Source of the DNA: a bacterium
Lineage (GTDB): Bacteria; Electryoneota; Electryoneia; Electryoneales; Electryoneaceae
Length of the DNA: 64,000 nt
NCBI GenBank assembly: GCA_020444265.1
Contig: JAHLLH010000010.1
Coordinates: 1-64,000 of the forward strand
Direction of reading: 5' to 3'
Below, one piece after another: positions 33,178-42,079 of the stretch (positions are counted from its first letter, which is position 1; every line of letters begins with the position of its first letter). The notes below the pieces were generated by a model. The model did not search any database. It saw only the letters and a program-made list of their open reading frames with translations, and had not been told where the DNA came from. The position numbers and the translations under genes are program-made.

Positions 33178-34245
33178 GTGGAACAGGGAGTGCTCGTTAT
33201 CAATCCCGGGACCACCTCGACCAAAATCGCAGTTTTCGAGGGTGGCAAGCAGGTTCACGGGGACAACATCCGTCACGACGCAGCGACTCTTCACGGATTT
33301 GGGAGTGTTGCTGGACAGCTCGATTACCGGTATAAGTTGATCGACCAAGCCATTCCCGGGGAGTTCCGTGACGGCTGGGTGGCGGTTGTGGGACGTGGCG
33401 GCCTGCTACGCCCCTGCGAAGGCGGCACCTATCATGTTGATGCGGCGATGCTGGAGGATGCCGGGAAGGCGACCTACGGCGAGCATGCGAGCAACCTGGG
33501 ATCAATGCTGGCTGCCAAATTCGCTGAAGCTGCCGGAGTGCCCGCGGTTGTGGTAGATCCGGTAAGCACCGATGATTTCGATGAATTGCCGCGCATCAGT
33601 GGGGTACCCGGCATCGCTCGTAAGTGCCGCGCACACGCCCTGAACATCAAGGCAACGGCGCGTCGTACCGCGATAAATATCGGGAAGCCATTCGAGGATA
33701 CACGCTTTGTTGTGGCGCATCTCGGCGGGGGTATCTCCATCGCGGCCCTCGATGGCGGTAAAATCGCCGATGTGAATGATGGCTTGCTGGGTATGGGACC
33801 TTTCAGCCCGGAACGTGCCGGTGCGCTACCCCTGCAAGGGGTGATCGACCTCTTGCGTGACAAGGGCTACGACGAAGCAAAACGCATTTTCAGCCGTGAA
33901 AGTGGTTTTGTCGGCTACTTTGGTACCTCCGACCTGCGCGATGTGGAAGCGAAGATCGAGGGTGGCGATGCCCAGGCAAAGCTGATCTTCGATGCGATGG
34001 TCTACCAGATCGCGAAAGAGATCGGTGCGATGGCCGCTGCGTTGTCCGGCAAGTTGGACGGCATCGTCATTACCGGCGGCTTGATCCATTCGGAACGATT
34101 GTTAACCTCTCTGACCGCCCGTATTGATTTTCTCGGGCCAATTCATCTCCACCCGGGGGAAGAGGAGATGCTGGCGATGGCGGAAGGAGCGATGCGTGTG
34201 ATCCGCGGGGAAGAGACCGCGAAATCCTATGGAGAAAAGGCATGA
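33178..34245 (+). CDS. buk: Butyrate kinase (acetokinase family)
   Basis: Interconverts butyrate or a branched/aryl carboxylate plus ATP with the acyl phosphate. ASKHA-fold signatures: VLVINPGTTSTKIAVFEGG (phosphate 1), FVVAHLGGGISIAALDGG (phosphate 2) and GMGPFSPERAGALP. The 355-residue length is normal for Buk. The start is GTG at 33178 directly after AGGAGGAG; another GTG 4 codons on is less well placed. It overlaps iorA by 4 bases. Next to indolepyruvate oxidoreductase it would convert the acyl phosphate of the keto-acid product to ATP, provided a phosphotransacylase exists elsewhere. Confidence 0.9.
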   Translation: MEQGVLVINPGTTSTKIAVFEGGKQVHGDNIRHDAATLHGFGSVAGQLDYRYKLIDQAIPGEFRDGWVAVVGRGGLLRPCEGGTYHVDAAMLEDAGKATYGEHASNLGSMLAAKFAEAAGVPAVVVDPVSTDDFDELPRISGVPGIARKCRAHALNIKATARRTAINIGKPFEDTRFVVAHLGGGISIAALDGGKIADVNDGLLGMGPFSPERAGALPLQGVIDLLRDKGYDEAKRIFSRESGFVGYFGTSDLRDVEAKIEGGDAQAKLIFDAMVYQIAKEIGAMAAALSGKLDGIVITGGLIHSERLLTSLTARIDFLGPIHLHPGEEEMLAMAEGAMRVIRGEETAKSYGEKA

Positions 34246-36044
34246 GTGAGAAGCAGGAAAACCGTCTGCTGCTCTACGGCAACGACGCGATTGCGCACGG
34301 CGCACGTGAGGCTGGCTGTTATTTCGCAGTCGCCTACCCCGGCACTCCCTCATCGGAAATTCTGCCGGCGTTTGCCCAGTTCCCCGGCGTCTTTGCAAAA
34401 TGGTCGCCGAACGAGAAAGTGGCAGTGGAAGTGGGGATCGGGTCCAGCCTGACAGGCACCCGCACCCTGGTGACGATGAAGCATGTGGGTGTCAACGTGG
34501 CGATGGACCCGTTGATGACCTTTACCTATTCCGGGGTACGGGGTGGCTTTGTGCTGGTCAGTGCGGACGATCCAGAAATGCACTCCAGCCAGAACGAACA
34601 GGACAACCGCTGCATCGCCAAGTTCGCCAAGATGCCGGTCTTTGACCCGTCCAACAGTCAGGACGCGCACGATTTCACCAAGATCGCGTTCGAGCTGTCC
34701 GAGCAGTTCAATACCCCGGTGATGCTGCGTGAAACAACACGTATCGCGCACGCGCAGACGATGGTTACCCTCGGCGAATGGGAAGAACCGGTACAGGGCG
34801 AGCACTTCGTCCGTGACACCAGTCGTTTTGTGATGATGCCCAATTTTGCACGGCCGCGTCACGCCTTTGCCGAACAGCGTTCGTTGGATTTGCAGGATTG
34901 GTCGAACGAGTGGGATGGTAACCGTCTCGAACTGAAGTCGAAGAAGATCGGGATTATCACCAGCGGGATCGCCTACAATTACGTACGCGAATTGCTGCCG
35001 GATGCCAGCTATCTCAAGATCGGCATGCCCTGGCCCTTCCCGGACAAGAAGGCGAAAGAAATCTGTGACTACTGCGACCGTGTCCTGATCGTTGAAGAGC
35101 TCGAGCCCTTCCTCGAGGAAGAGGCGAAGATTCTCGGTCTGCCCGTTGAAGGTAAGAAGTTTGTCCCTCGTGAAGGCGAATTGAACCTCGACCGTGTAGC
35201 TGCATCCCTGGCTAAAGCTGGCCTGCTGGACGAAGTCCCGGAAGCTCGTGAAGGTGCGCCGGTGATCCCACGTCCGCCAGTCCTCTGCGCAGGATGTCCG
35301 CACCGCGGCATTTACATGGCGCTGAAGAAGGTGAATGCGGATGTCTATGGCGACATTGGCTGCTACACCCTCGCCGCCCTTCCGCCGCTCGAGACTCTTC
35401 ACACTTGCTTCTGCATGGGCGCGTCAATTGGCAACACAATCGGTACCTCGTTGACCGAGAGTGATCACAAACGGCCCCAGGTGGCGGTCATCGGTGATGG
35501 CACATTCTACCACAGCGGCATCACAGGCCTGCTCGATGCGGTGACCAGCGGGGTCAACATGACCGTGGTCATAGTTGACAACAGCATCACCGCGATGACT
35601 GGCGGCCAGGAAAACCCGGGGACTGGCACCGACCTGATGGGGAATACGGTTCCTGCTGTCAAGCTCGAGGAAATTGTCACCGCACTGGGTGTCAAGAAGC
35701 TGACCGTTTCGGATACCTACGATTTCGATACGACCCTCGCGCAATTACGTGAAGCCATTGAGTACGAGGGAACGTCGGTCGTGATCGCACGCCGTCCCTG
35801 CGCACTCTTCCCGAAGAAGAAAAAGACGAATCCGTTTGTGGTTCTTGAGGATGTCTGCAATGGCTGCGGCGCCTGTTTCCGCATTGGATGCCCCGCTATC
35901 GCTGACTCCGGGAAACGGACCGGAAAGGGATTGGCGATTGCAGAAATTGATCCTGCTGCCTGTACCGGTTGCGAATTATGTGTCCAGGTCTGTCCGGTGG
36001 ATGCCATCATCCCGCAAGGCAAGCGGGAGGAGGTGAACGCATGA
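34242..36044 (+). CDS. iorA: Indolepyruvate ferredoxin oxidoreductase, alpha subunit
   Basis: 600-residue thiamine-diphosphate enzyme that oxidatively decarboxylates aryl pyruvates from aromatic amino acids to aryl acetyl-CoA, reducing ferredoxin. The N-terminal pyrimidine domain has VAYPGTPSSEILPAFA. Around residue 350, CAGCPHRGIYMAL leads into the TPP domain, with GDGTFYHSGITGLLDAV (GDG...N). The end carries two [4Fe-4S] motifs, CNGCGACFRIGCP and CTGCELCVQVCPVDAI; the first lacks one spacing of the standard CxxCxxCxxxC pattern (CxxCxxCxxxxC), a change also known in this family. Coupled by ATGA overlaps to buk and iorB. Confidence 0.93.
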   Translation: MSEKQENRLLLYGNDAIAHGAREAGCYFAVAYPGTPSSEILPAFAQFPGVFAKWSPNEKVAVEVGIGSSLTGTRTLVTMKHVGVNVAMDPLMTFTYSGVRGGFVLVSADDPEMHSSQNEQDNRCIAKFAKMPVFDPSNSQDAHDFTKIAFELSEQFNTPVMLRETTRIAHAQTMVTLGEWEEPVQGEHFVRDTSRFVMMPNFARPRHAFAEQRSLDLQDWSNEWDGNRLELKSKKIGIITSGIAYNYVRELLPDASYLKIGMPWPFPDKKAKEICDYCDRVLIVEELEPFLEEEAKILGLPVEGKKFVPREGELNLDRVAASLAKAGLLDEVPEAREGAPVIPRPPVLCAGCPHRGIYMALKKVNADVYGDIGCYTLAALPPLETLHTCFCMGASIGNTIGTSLTESDHKRPQVAVIGDGTFYHSGITGLLDAVTSGVNMTVVIVDNSITAMTGGQENPGTGTDLMGNTVPAVKLEEIVTALGVKKLTVSDTYDFDTTLAQLREAIEYEGTSVVIARRPCALFPKKKKTNPFVVLEDVCNGCGACFRIGCPAIADSGKRTGKGLAIAEIDPAACTGCELCVQVCPVDAIIPQGKREEVNA

Positions 36045-36646
36045 ACGAGAAAACCACAAACGTCCTGATTGTCGGTGTCGGCGGGCAAGGTGTCGTCCTC
36101 GCCTCGAACATCCTCTGTGCAGTGGTGGTCGAAGCGGGCTACGATGTAAAGAAGTCGGAAATCCACGGCATGAGCCAGCGCGGTGGGGTGGTCACCAGCG
36201 ACATCCGTTTCGGGCCGGAAGTCTTGAGCCCGTTGATCGCGAAGGGCACGGTCGATGTGATGATGGCCTTCGAAGCGGCCGAAGCGCTGCGTTTTGCGCA
36301 TGAGGTCCGTGAGGGTGGCAAGCTGATGTCCTCGCTGACCAAGCTTGCTCCGCCGAAAGGTCCGACACGAAAAGGTCAGATCGAGTACCCGGAAAATCCC
36401 CTCGAACAAGCAAAAGAGTTTTGTAAGGGGACGATTATTCCGATCGATACCGACACGATCGCTCGTGAGCTTGGCAATATGCGTCTCGCAAACACGATCC
36501 TACTCGGCGGATTGTCGGCTGGGCTCGACATTGACGAAACTATCTGGACCGACATGATCCGCAAGATGGTACCACCGAAAACCATCGACAAGAACCTCGC
36601 CGCCTTCGCGCGGGGACGTGAAGTTGTGTCGTTGGCGGAAGCCTGA
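36041..36646 (+). CDS. iorB: Indolepyruvate ferredoxin oxidoreductase, beta subunit
   Basis: The 201-residue gamma-type subunit. NVLIVGVGGQGVVLASNILC and KKSEIHGMSQRGGVVTSDIR are the classic IorB motifs. It starts at 36041 in the ATGA overlap with iorA, after GGGAGGAGG. With IorA it forms the complete oxidoreductase. An intrinsic terminator follows 32 bases after the stop. Confidence 0.93.
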   Translation: MNEKTTNVLIVGVGGQGVVLASNILCAVVVEAGYDVKKSEIHGMSQRGGVVTSDIRFGPEVLSPLIAKGTVDVMMAFEAAEALRFAHEVREGGKLMSSLTKLAPPKGPTRKGQIEYPENPLEQAKEFCKGTIIPIDTDTIARELGNMRLANTILLGGLSAGLDIDETIWTDMIRKMVPPKTIDKNLAAFARGREVVSLAEA

Positions 36647-36678
36647 TTTTTGGTTAGTTGTGCCTCGTCTTTCAATGG

Positions 36679-36710
36679 CCCCGGCAGCTTGATGCCGGGG
36701 TTTCTTTGTT
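36679..36710 (+). terminator. Rho-independent terminator of buk-iorAB
   Basis: CCCCGGCA-GCTTGA-TGCCGGGG followed by TTTCTTTG. Confidence 0.85.
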
Positions 36711-36724
36711 TGCACAAAACCCTC

Positions 36725-36905
36725 TGTCATCCCCAGGTCCCATGCTCGCGTTAGCGGGCAACGGTTTTGGTGTTGGGGCCGTCGGGGATCCCCTTTGGTC
36801 GAGGACAAGAGTCAGCGTACGGTCACCCAATGGGGATTCCCGACACGCTGGAGGCAGCCTTCGGCTGCAAGCCTGCTGTTGCAGGCTATCGCGCTGGGAA
36901 TGACA
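36725..36905. repeat. Family B MITE-like element, copy 3
   Basis: Ends TGTCATCCCCAG (36725-36736) and CTGGGAATGACA (36894-36905). Internal pair GTCGGGGATCCCC and GGGGATTCCCGAC, and hairpins GCAGCCTTCGGCTGC and GCCTGCTGTTGCAGGC. It accounts for most of the 348-bp gap between iorB and the next gene. Confidence 0.85.
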
Positions 36906-36994
36906 GAAATCCTTTACGGGAGGTGGCAGGAAATGGAACATCCCCCACCCCGATACGCGTATCTTCAGTGGACGAAACCGAACAGGGAGCCCCC

Positions 36995-37582
36995 ATGAAA
37001 CGCTTAATCGCATTTGTTACTCTCGCCGCTATTGCCTCAGGATGTTCGATCACGAACCCCGGTGAAACGGTCATCGCCTACCTGCGTGCGCACAACGCCC
37101 ACGATCCCGAGCTGGCACTCACCCATGTCGCTGACTCCATCCACTATGAAATCGTGGGGGAGTGGACAATGGATGGTATCGATGCACTGCGTCAGATGGA
37201 GCAGTGGGATGCCGCGATGAACAGCGAATTGGATGGTTCAAACTACCAGATGAGTGGGGATACAGTCTGGTTCGACATGGTGGAGAAAACCGACTGGCTG
37301 AACGCAGCGGGGATCGGATCGCTGGAGTACAAGCAGGTCCGTGCCGTCGCGAAGCAGGGCAAAATTACAGACTTTCGCATCACACGCGACCCCGCGATTG
37401 GCAAGCAGATGGGGGAGACCTTCTCCAGCATCATCAGTTGGGCGAACGAGAATGATCGTCAAGCTGCCCTGGACAGCCTCATGCCCGAGGGGGAATTTGT
37501 CTGGACCGCCGACACCGCCCCGCTCTTCATCGAGCTGACGAAGGAGTGGCGATTCAAGAACTCTCAATCAGAGGGCAGTTAA
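36995..37582 (+). CDS. Lipoprotein with NTF2/SnoaL-like fold
   Basis: A 195-residue lipoprotein, lipobox AIASGC. The mature region starts ETVIAYLRAHNAHDPELALTHVADSIHYEIVGEW, the helix-strand opening of NTF2-like (SnoaL/DUF4440 type) domains, with DGIDALRQMEQW next. GGGAG precedes the ATG. No catalytic residues can be assigned; many such proteins bind small ligands. It is the last GC-rich gene before the AT-rich kinase segment. Confidence 0.65.
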   Translation: MKRLIAFVTLAAIASGCSITNPGETVIAYLRAHNAHDPELALTHVADSIHYEIVGEWTMDGIDALRQMEQWDAAMNSELDGSNYQMSGDTVWFDMVEKTDWLNAAGIGSLEYKQVRAVAKQGKITDFRITRDPAIGKQMGETFSSIISWANENDRQAALDSLMPEGEFVWTADTAPLFIELTKEWRFKNSQSEGS

Positions 37583-37771
37583 GGAAAACTTGTGCTAAAA
37601 CTGAATGCACTTATATCCTTCTAGTCGGTTTGACTTTGAGGTGCTTATTGGCTCTTTCAGTGGAAGAAATCTAGCGACAATAAGTGGATTCATCAATTTC
37701 TCTAGTATATATTATTTTATACTAGGTTGTGATGCTAGCAAACAGCAGTTATCGTTTTGGCGGAGGGGTAT

Positions 37772-39067
37772 ATGGACAAGGATAGCTATAGAGGAGGCTT
37801 CGGTAGAGTCGAAAAAATCAGAATTGATGGAGTTGATTATGCACGTAAAACATTTGATCCGCAGGATCATATTAGACAAAACCCGGATGTTAACTTAGAT
37901 AAGCTTAGATTGAGGTTTGTGAGAGAAGTGGGCGTGCAATCCCAACTACCATCTGATTTTTTTATTGAAATTTCAGATTATGATCTAGATGGGGACAATC
38001 CTTGGTATGATATGCCCTGGGCTGAGAAGAATTATGAAGAAAAAATTGTAGAAGATAGTAAATTAGATATTATTGATTATGATGCTTTGTTTGATATTAT
38101 CAACAGCTTAGAAGAATTACATAAACTAGAATATGTTCACCGTGATCTTAAACCAAAAAACATATTATTACATAATGGCCGCTGGAAGCTTGCAGATTTC
38201 GGCCTTGTATTAGTTCCCAGTAGTGAAAGCACGCAATTTACCTCTTACAATAGTGGGTGGGGGACTGCGTTATATATGGCTCCAGAACAAATGGTTAGCT
38301 TTCGTAATGTCACAAATAGGGCTGACATCTATTCGTTTGGATGCATCTTACATGATATAGCTGAAGGTCTTGGTCAAAGAGCTCCATTTCAGAGGCTTAC
38401 ATGCAGCGGCGCTCTATCTACGATAATAGAAAAATGTACGGATGTTGATGCCGAAAGGCGCTTTAAAAACATTTCCTTGGTAAGAGAATCCCTGAATAAG
38501 GTGATAATACCAGTAGTGGCCAAAATTGACCACGACGGTCAGGTCAAGACATTTGTTGAGAACTTCGGCGACATGAGGTTTACGACGATAGAAGAGTTCG
38601 AAGAATTCAATCGGGAGTTGGAAAAGCTTGCGGATGATGAAGATATATATAATTTGCTGACTTCTGTTGATAGAGATAGTATTCAAGCTATGTCAGAGCT
38701 TGATAAGTTTGAATTTGAGTTTTTTGCACTGTTTTACTGTGAATGGGTTAGAAATACATCGTTTGGGTTTGGTACATGTGATACAATAGCTTCTATACTG
38801 GAGTTAATATGTGATTTAACAAACGTTAATGTTCAATCATCATCTTTAATAGCGATGTCTATTATGGGGGATGGGCATAATAGATGGTATGTAATGAAAA
38901 AACTAATGCGTTTATGTAGCAATTCAATGAATGATAATTTAGCGCAGCGGGTGGCAGTTGATATAGTAGCGGAGGGCGTGAAAAGCTCATTTATTAGTTG
39001 TGCAAATTCTATTAATAGATCTATATCTAGTTATCATCCTTTAATCTACAATATATTGAAAGATTAA
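37772..39067 (+). CDS. Ser/Thr protein kinase, AT-rich and probably acquired; N-terminus uncertain
   Basis: A 431-residue Hanks-type kinase. Gly-rich loop RGGFGRVEKI begins at residue 7, YARKTF has the ATP-binding Lys, VHRDLKPKNIL is the catalytic loop, LADFGLVLVP the DFG Mg site, and MAPEQ the APE motif. The last 170 residues are helical, without transmembrane span or known sensor. All motifs needed for catalysis are present. The base composition and codon use (many AAT, TTA, ATA) differ sharply from all neighbours, indicating transfer. An ATG at 37732 in another frame opens a 17-codon frame reading YRFGGGVYGQG, which would complete the first kinase strand, so the present start may follow a +1 frameshift. 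Such kinases often occur in phage-defence loci, but no partner is visible here. Confidence 0.75.
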   Translation: MDKDSYRGGFGRVEKIRIDGVDYARKTFDPQDHIRQNPDVNLDKLRLRFVREVGVQSQLPSDFFIEISDYDLDGDNPWYDMPWAEKNYEEKIVEDSKLDIIDYDALFDIINSLEELHKLEYVHRDLKPKNILLHNGRWKLADFGLVLVPSSESTQFTSYNSGWGTALYMAPEQMVSFRNVTNRADIYSFGCILHDIAEGLGQRAPFQRLTCSGALSTIIEKCTDVDAERRFKNISLVRESLNKVIIPVVAKIDHDGQVKTFVENFGDMRFTTIEEFEEFNRELEKLADDEDIYNLLTSVDRDSIQAMSELDKFEFEFFALFYCEWVRNTSFGFGTCDTIASILELICDLTNVNVQSSSLIAMSIMGDGHNRWYVMKKLMRLCSNSMNDNLAQRVAVDIVAEGVKSSFISCANSINRSISSYHPLIYNILKD

Positions 39068-39077
39068 TGTATGTGAG

Positions 39078-40106
39078 TTACACAATCAACATTGCATCGC
39101 CGTAGCTGAAGAATCGGTATTGTTCCCGTACCGCTTCGGCGTAGGAGGAGAGGATACGGTCACGTCCGGCCAGGGCGCTGACCAGCATCAGCAGGGTTGA
39201 GCCGGGCAGGTGGAAGTTGGTCAGCAGAGCATCCACTATTTTGAACTGGTAGGGTGGACGGATGAAGAGGTTCGTTGCCCCGCTGCCTGCCTGGACGTGC
39301 CCCTCTTCATCGGTGACCGATTCGAGGGTCCGCACGGAAGTGGTGCCAACCGCAATGCATCGTCCACCACTTGCCTTTGCCGCGTTGATTCGCGATGCGG
39401 CTTCCTCACTCACTGTATACCGTTCGAAATCCATCTTGTGCTGGGAGACATCGTCGACCGTCACTGGACGGAACGTCCCGATACCCACATGCAGGGTGAT
39501 CCGGACGACGTGGACCCCTATCTGCTCCAGCGAGTCGAGCATGCCGTCGGTGAAGTGCAAACCAGCGGTGGGAGCAGCGACGGCTCCGTCATGACGCGCG
39601 TAGACGGTCTGGTAACGGTCCCGGTCTTCCTTGTCCGCGTCACGATGGATGTAGGGCGGCAAAGGCACGCTACCGTGGCCCTCCAGCCAGTCACGGAATC
39701 CTTCGGGAGGTTCGATACGGACGCGACGTCTGCCCTCGTCACCCTCCTCGAGGATGACCGCTTTGCGTCCCCCTTCGAACAACACCTCTGATCCGACAGT
39801 CAGCCGTTTCGCCGGTTTTGCCAAAACCACCCATTCGGCATCGCTGATCGGGTCGAGCAGCAGAAATTCGACTTGGCCGCCTGTTGGACGATGGCCGTTC
39901 AGACGTGCCGGAATCACTCGCGTGTCATTGAGGACAAGCACGTCGCCTTTACGGAGATAGCCAGGCAGGTCACGGAATTCATGGTGCTCGACTCCCTCGG
40001 CTGATCGGTCGAGGACCAGGAGACGGCTGGCATCCCGTTTCTCAGCCGGACTCTGCGCAATCAGCTCCTCAGGCAGGTCATAGAGGTAGTCGCTCCTGCG
40101 GTCCAT
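39078..40106 (-). CDS. queA: S-adenosylmethionine:tRNA ribosyltransferase-isomerase
   Basis: Adds the epoxycyclopentane ring of epoxyqueuosine to preQ1 at tRNA position 34. Opens YDLPEELIAQSPAEKRDASRLLVLDR and contains VAAPTAGLHFT, FRPVTVDDVSQHKMDFERY and the terminal NFHLPGSTLLMLVSALAGR...YRFFSYGDAMLI, all QueA hallmarks. The length of 342 residues is normal. It is 3 bases downstream of the HXXEE protein gene, with which and ruvB it forms a minus-strand operon. Confidence 0.97.
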   Translation of the reverse strand: MDRRSDYLYDLPEELIAQSPAEKRDASRLLVLDRSAEGVEHHEFRDLPGYLRKGDVLVLNDTRVIPARLNGHRPTGGQVEFLLLDPISDAEWVVLAKPAKRLTVGSEVLFEGGRKAVILEEGDEGRRRVRIEPPEGFRDWLEGHGSVPLPPYIHRDADKEDRDRYQTVYARHDGAVAAPTAGLHFTDGMLDSLEQIGVHVVRITLHVGIGTFRPVTVDDVSQHKMDFERYTVSEEAASRINAAKASGGRCIAVGTTSVRTLESVTDEEGHVQAGSGATNLFIRPPYQFKIVDALLTNFHLPGSTLLMLVSALAGRDRILSSYAEAVREQYRFFSYGDAMLIV

Positions 40107-40109
40107 CGG

Positions 40110-40595
40110 TTAACCAATCTCCTTGTGGGCAGATGTTCGTGAGACGATCCACTTCGAAACGAGCAGGGTTACGGGTAGCAAGCCGTGTATACCTGCTGCG
40201 ACAACAAAGGCGAGCAGTATGTCGGTCCAGGTCACACCCGTCCCCACCATTCCGCGAATGGTGAGAACACCTATTGGGAGGTAGAGCAGAATCGCTGAGG
40301 CCATTCCGGGGTTGTACCTGCGCCTGACCAGTCCAATGATCAGGTGAATGAAAGCATTCAAGATCAGGACGGCGATAAAACTAAGGCGAACCACAGTGGG
40401 TCCTGTTTCCCAGTTGACCACGATCAACCCATAGGTCACCAGCATCGTGTTGATGAAGGTGAACCAGGGGATATTGACCGCATGCTCAAATTTGGGGAAC
40501 AGACCACGATACCAGGTAAGAAATCCAGTCCAGACTTCTTCGAAGACATGCACCACGACAGCAGCGAGTGCAATCCAAAGATACTGAGTCAGCAT
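40110..40595 (-). CDS. HXXEE-motif integral membrane protein
   Basis: A 161-residue membrane protein with about five hydrophobic spans. VVVHVFEEVWTGF in the first span carries the H-x-x-E-E motif naming this family, and FINTMLVTYGLIVVN, LNAFIHLIIGLVRRRYNPG and LPIGVLTI are typical later segments with a further His. Function unknown; the conserved His/Glu could bind a metal. The ATG at 40595 was chosen; the frame upstream overlaps ruvB. It sits between ruvB (10 bases) and queA (3 bases). Confidence 0.75.
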   Translation of the reverse strand: MLTQYLWIALAAVVVHVFEEVWTGFLTWYRGLFPKFEHAVNIPWFTFINTMLVTYGLIVVNWETGPTVVRLSFIAVLILNAFIHLIIGLVRRRYNPGMASAILLYLPIGVLTIRGMVGTGVTWTDILLAFVVAAGIHGLLPVTLLVSKWIVSRTSAHKEIG

Positions 40596-40605
40596 GGTAA
40601 GTCGG

Positions 40606-41637
40606 TTACAGCAACCGCTCCTGTTGGGGGCTCTTTCCCGGGTACGACAATCCCAACCACTCGTAGGCAGTAAGCGTAGCAGTGCGACCACGCGGAGTAC
40701 GTTCGATCAGACCTTGTTGGATCAGGTATGGCTCGTACAGCTCTTCTATCGTTCCAGCGTCCTCGCCGACTGTCACCCCTAACGTGTTCAGTCCGACAGG
40801 GCCACCATGATACTTCTCAATAATCGATTTCAGGATGCGTTTGTCCATGTCATCGAGGCCGTGCTCATCAATCTCGAGACGGTGCAAACCATTCGAGGCG
40901 ATCTTGCTCGTCAGCACACCACTTCCCTCGACTTCGGCAAAGTCACGTAGACGACGGAGCAGCCGGTTTGCGACACGCGGAGTGCCACGGCTGCGCAGGG
41001 CCACCGATTCAGCTGCGCCATCCGCCATTTCGATCTCCAGCTTGCCGGCGTTCCGTGTGACAATGCTGGTAATCTCATCGGTACCGTAATAGTCTAGACG
41101 GCCTGTGATCCCGAATCGATCCCTCAGGGGCGCGCTCAGAAGCCCGGCACGAGTTGTTGCAGCAACAAGCGTGAAGGGCGGGAGGTTGAGCTGCACACTG
41201 CGTGCCGCCGGGCCACGGTCAATCAGGATGTCGAGACGGTAATCTTCCATCGCCGAATAGAGGTATTCCTCAACCACCTTATTCAGACGGTGGATCTCGT
41301 CGATGAAGAGAACATCATTTTCCTCGAGGTTGGTCAGCAGACCGGCGAGGTCGGCAGCCTTCTCGAGGACCGGGCCGGAAGTGGTGTGCATCCGGACCCC
41401 CATCTCAGCCGAGATGATGCCTGCGAGCGTCGTCTTCCCCAACCCGGGGGGGCCATAAAAGAGCGCATGATCGAGCGCATCACCACGCTGTCGAGCTGCG
41501 GCGACAAACACTTCGAGATTGCTCTTCAGTTTATCCTGGCCGACATAGTCCTCGAAGGTGACTGGACGCAGGGAACGGTCCAGTTCCTGATCTTCGGGAA
41601 GAATGTCCGGGGCGGTGATACGAATGTCGTCACTCAC
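40606..41637 (-). CDS. ruvB: Holliday junction branch-migration helicase RuvB
   Basis: Hexameric AAA+ motor that drives branch migration with RuvA. Walker [15 protein letters not shown], Walker [16 protein letters not shown], sensor 1 [20 protein letters not shown] with the Arg finger region, and the C-terminal winged helix ending [24 protein letters not shown]. 343 residues, complete. The start is GTG with only a weak ribosome site. ruvA and ruvC are not in the window. Confidence 0.97.
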   Translation of the reverse strand: MSDDIRITAPDILPEDQELDRSLRPVTFEDYVGQDKLKSNLEVFVAAARQRGDALDHALFYGPPGLGKTTLAGIISAEMGVRMHTTSGPVLEKAADLAGLLTNLEENDVLFIDEIHRLNKVVEEYLYSAMEDYRLDILIDRGPAARSVQLNLPPFTLVAATTRAGLLSAPLRDRFGITGRLDYYGTDEITSIVTRNAGKLEIEMADGAAESVALRSRGTPRVANRLLRRLRDFAEVEGSGVLTSKIASNGLHRLEIDEHGLDDMDKRILKSIIEKYHGGPVGLNTLGVTVGEDAGTIEELYEPYLIQQGLIERTPRGRTATLTAYEWLGLSYPGKSPQQERLL

Positions 41638-41796
41638 TGGCAGGTTCCGTAGCTTCCTGTTGATACAAACCGTCGATGTTCAATCTACGAGGACCGTGCT
41701 CTCGGTGCAAGCGTTGTGAGCGGGGAGAGGGGGTGGTCTTGTCTGAATGACCAGGGTGCCAGACGTGCATGTCAGCCTACTAAAAGAGTGCAAGGT

Positions 41797-41825
41797 TGTC
41801 ATCCCGGGCTTGACCCGGGATCCAG
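41797..41825. repeat. Family D palindrome
   Basis: GTCATCCCGGG-CTTGA-CCCGGGATC then CAG, a stem with 6 bp of GC core. The same type is repeated at 30703-30918. It lies inside a longer region whose two ends carry family C tails (41767-41776 and 41930-41970), so it appears nested in a family C element. The 442-bp gap between ruvB and the methyltransferase gene is almost entirely repeat sequence. Confidence 0.7.
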
Positions 41826-41929
41826 CCGAGAATGCGATGGATGAGCGACTCGGTATAATCCTGGGCAGCCTGTCGATTGTAGAGGGACGCGTACCACGCC
41901 ACCCGCTCATCGCTTTAGCCAGACGGCGT

Positions 41930-41970
41930 GTGCTGAAATGCTTCGCCCGGGTGACGGGGCACCCGGGCCA
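41930..41970. repeat. Family C palindrome, copy 3 (inverted, covarying stem)
   Basis: GTGCTGAAATGCTTC followed by GCCCGGGTG-ACGGGG-CACCCGGGC (41945-41968). Relative to the copies at 9222 and 16393 the stem changes AA/TT pairs to GG/CC pairs while keeping full complementarity. Confidence 0.75.
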
Positions 41971-42079
41971 CTTGACAGCATTGCCACCCACCGGGGAGCG
42001 GGTTGTGATCCAAGTGGTTTTCTCCACCTGTCGAGTCGTGTATCTTCCACGTTACCCTGAAACGTTGGAAGGAAGCAGG

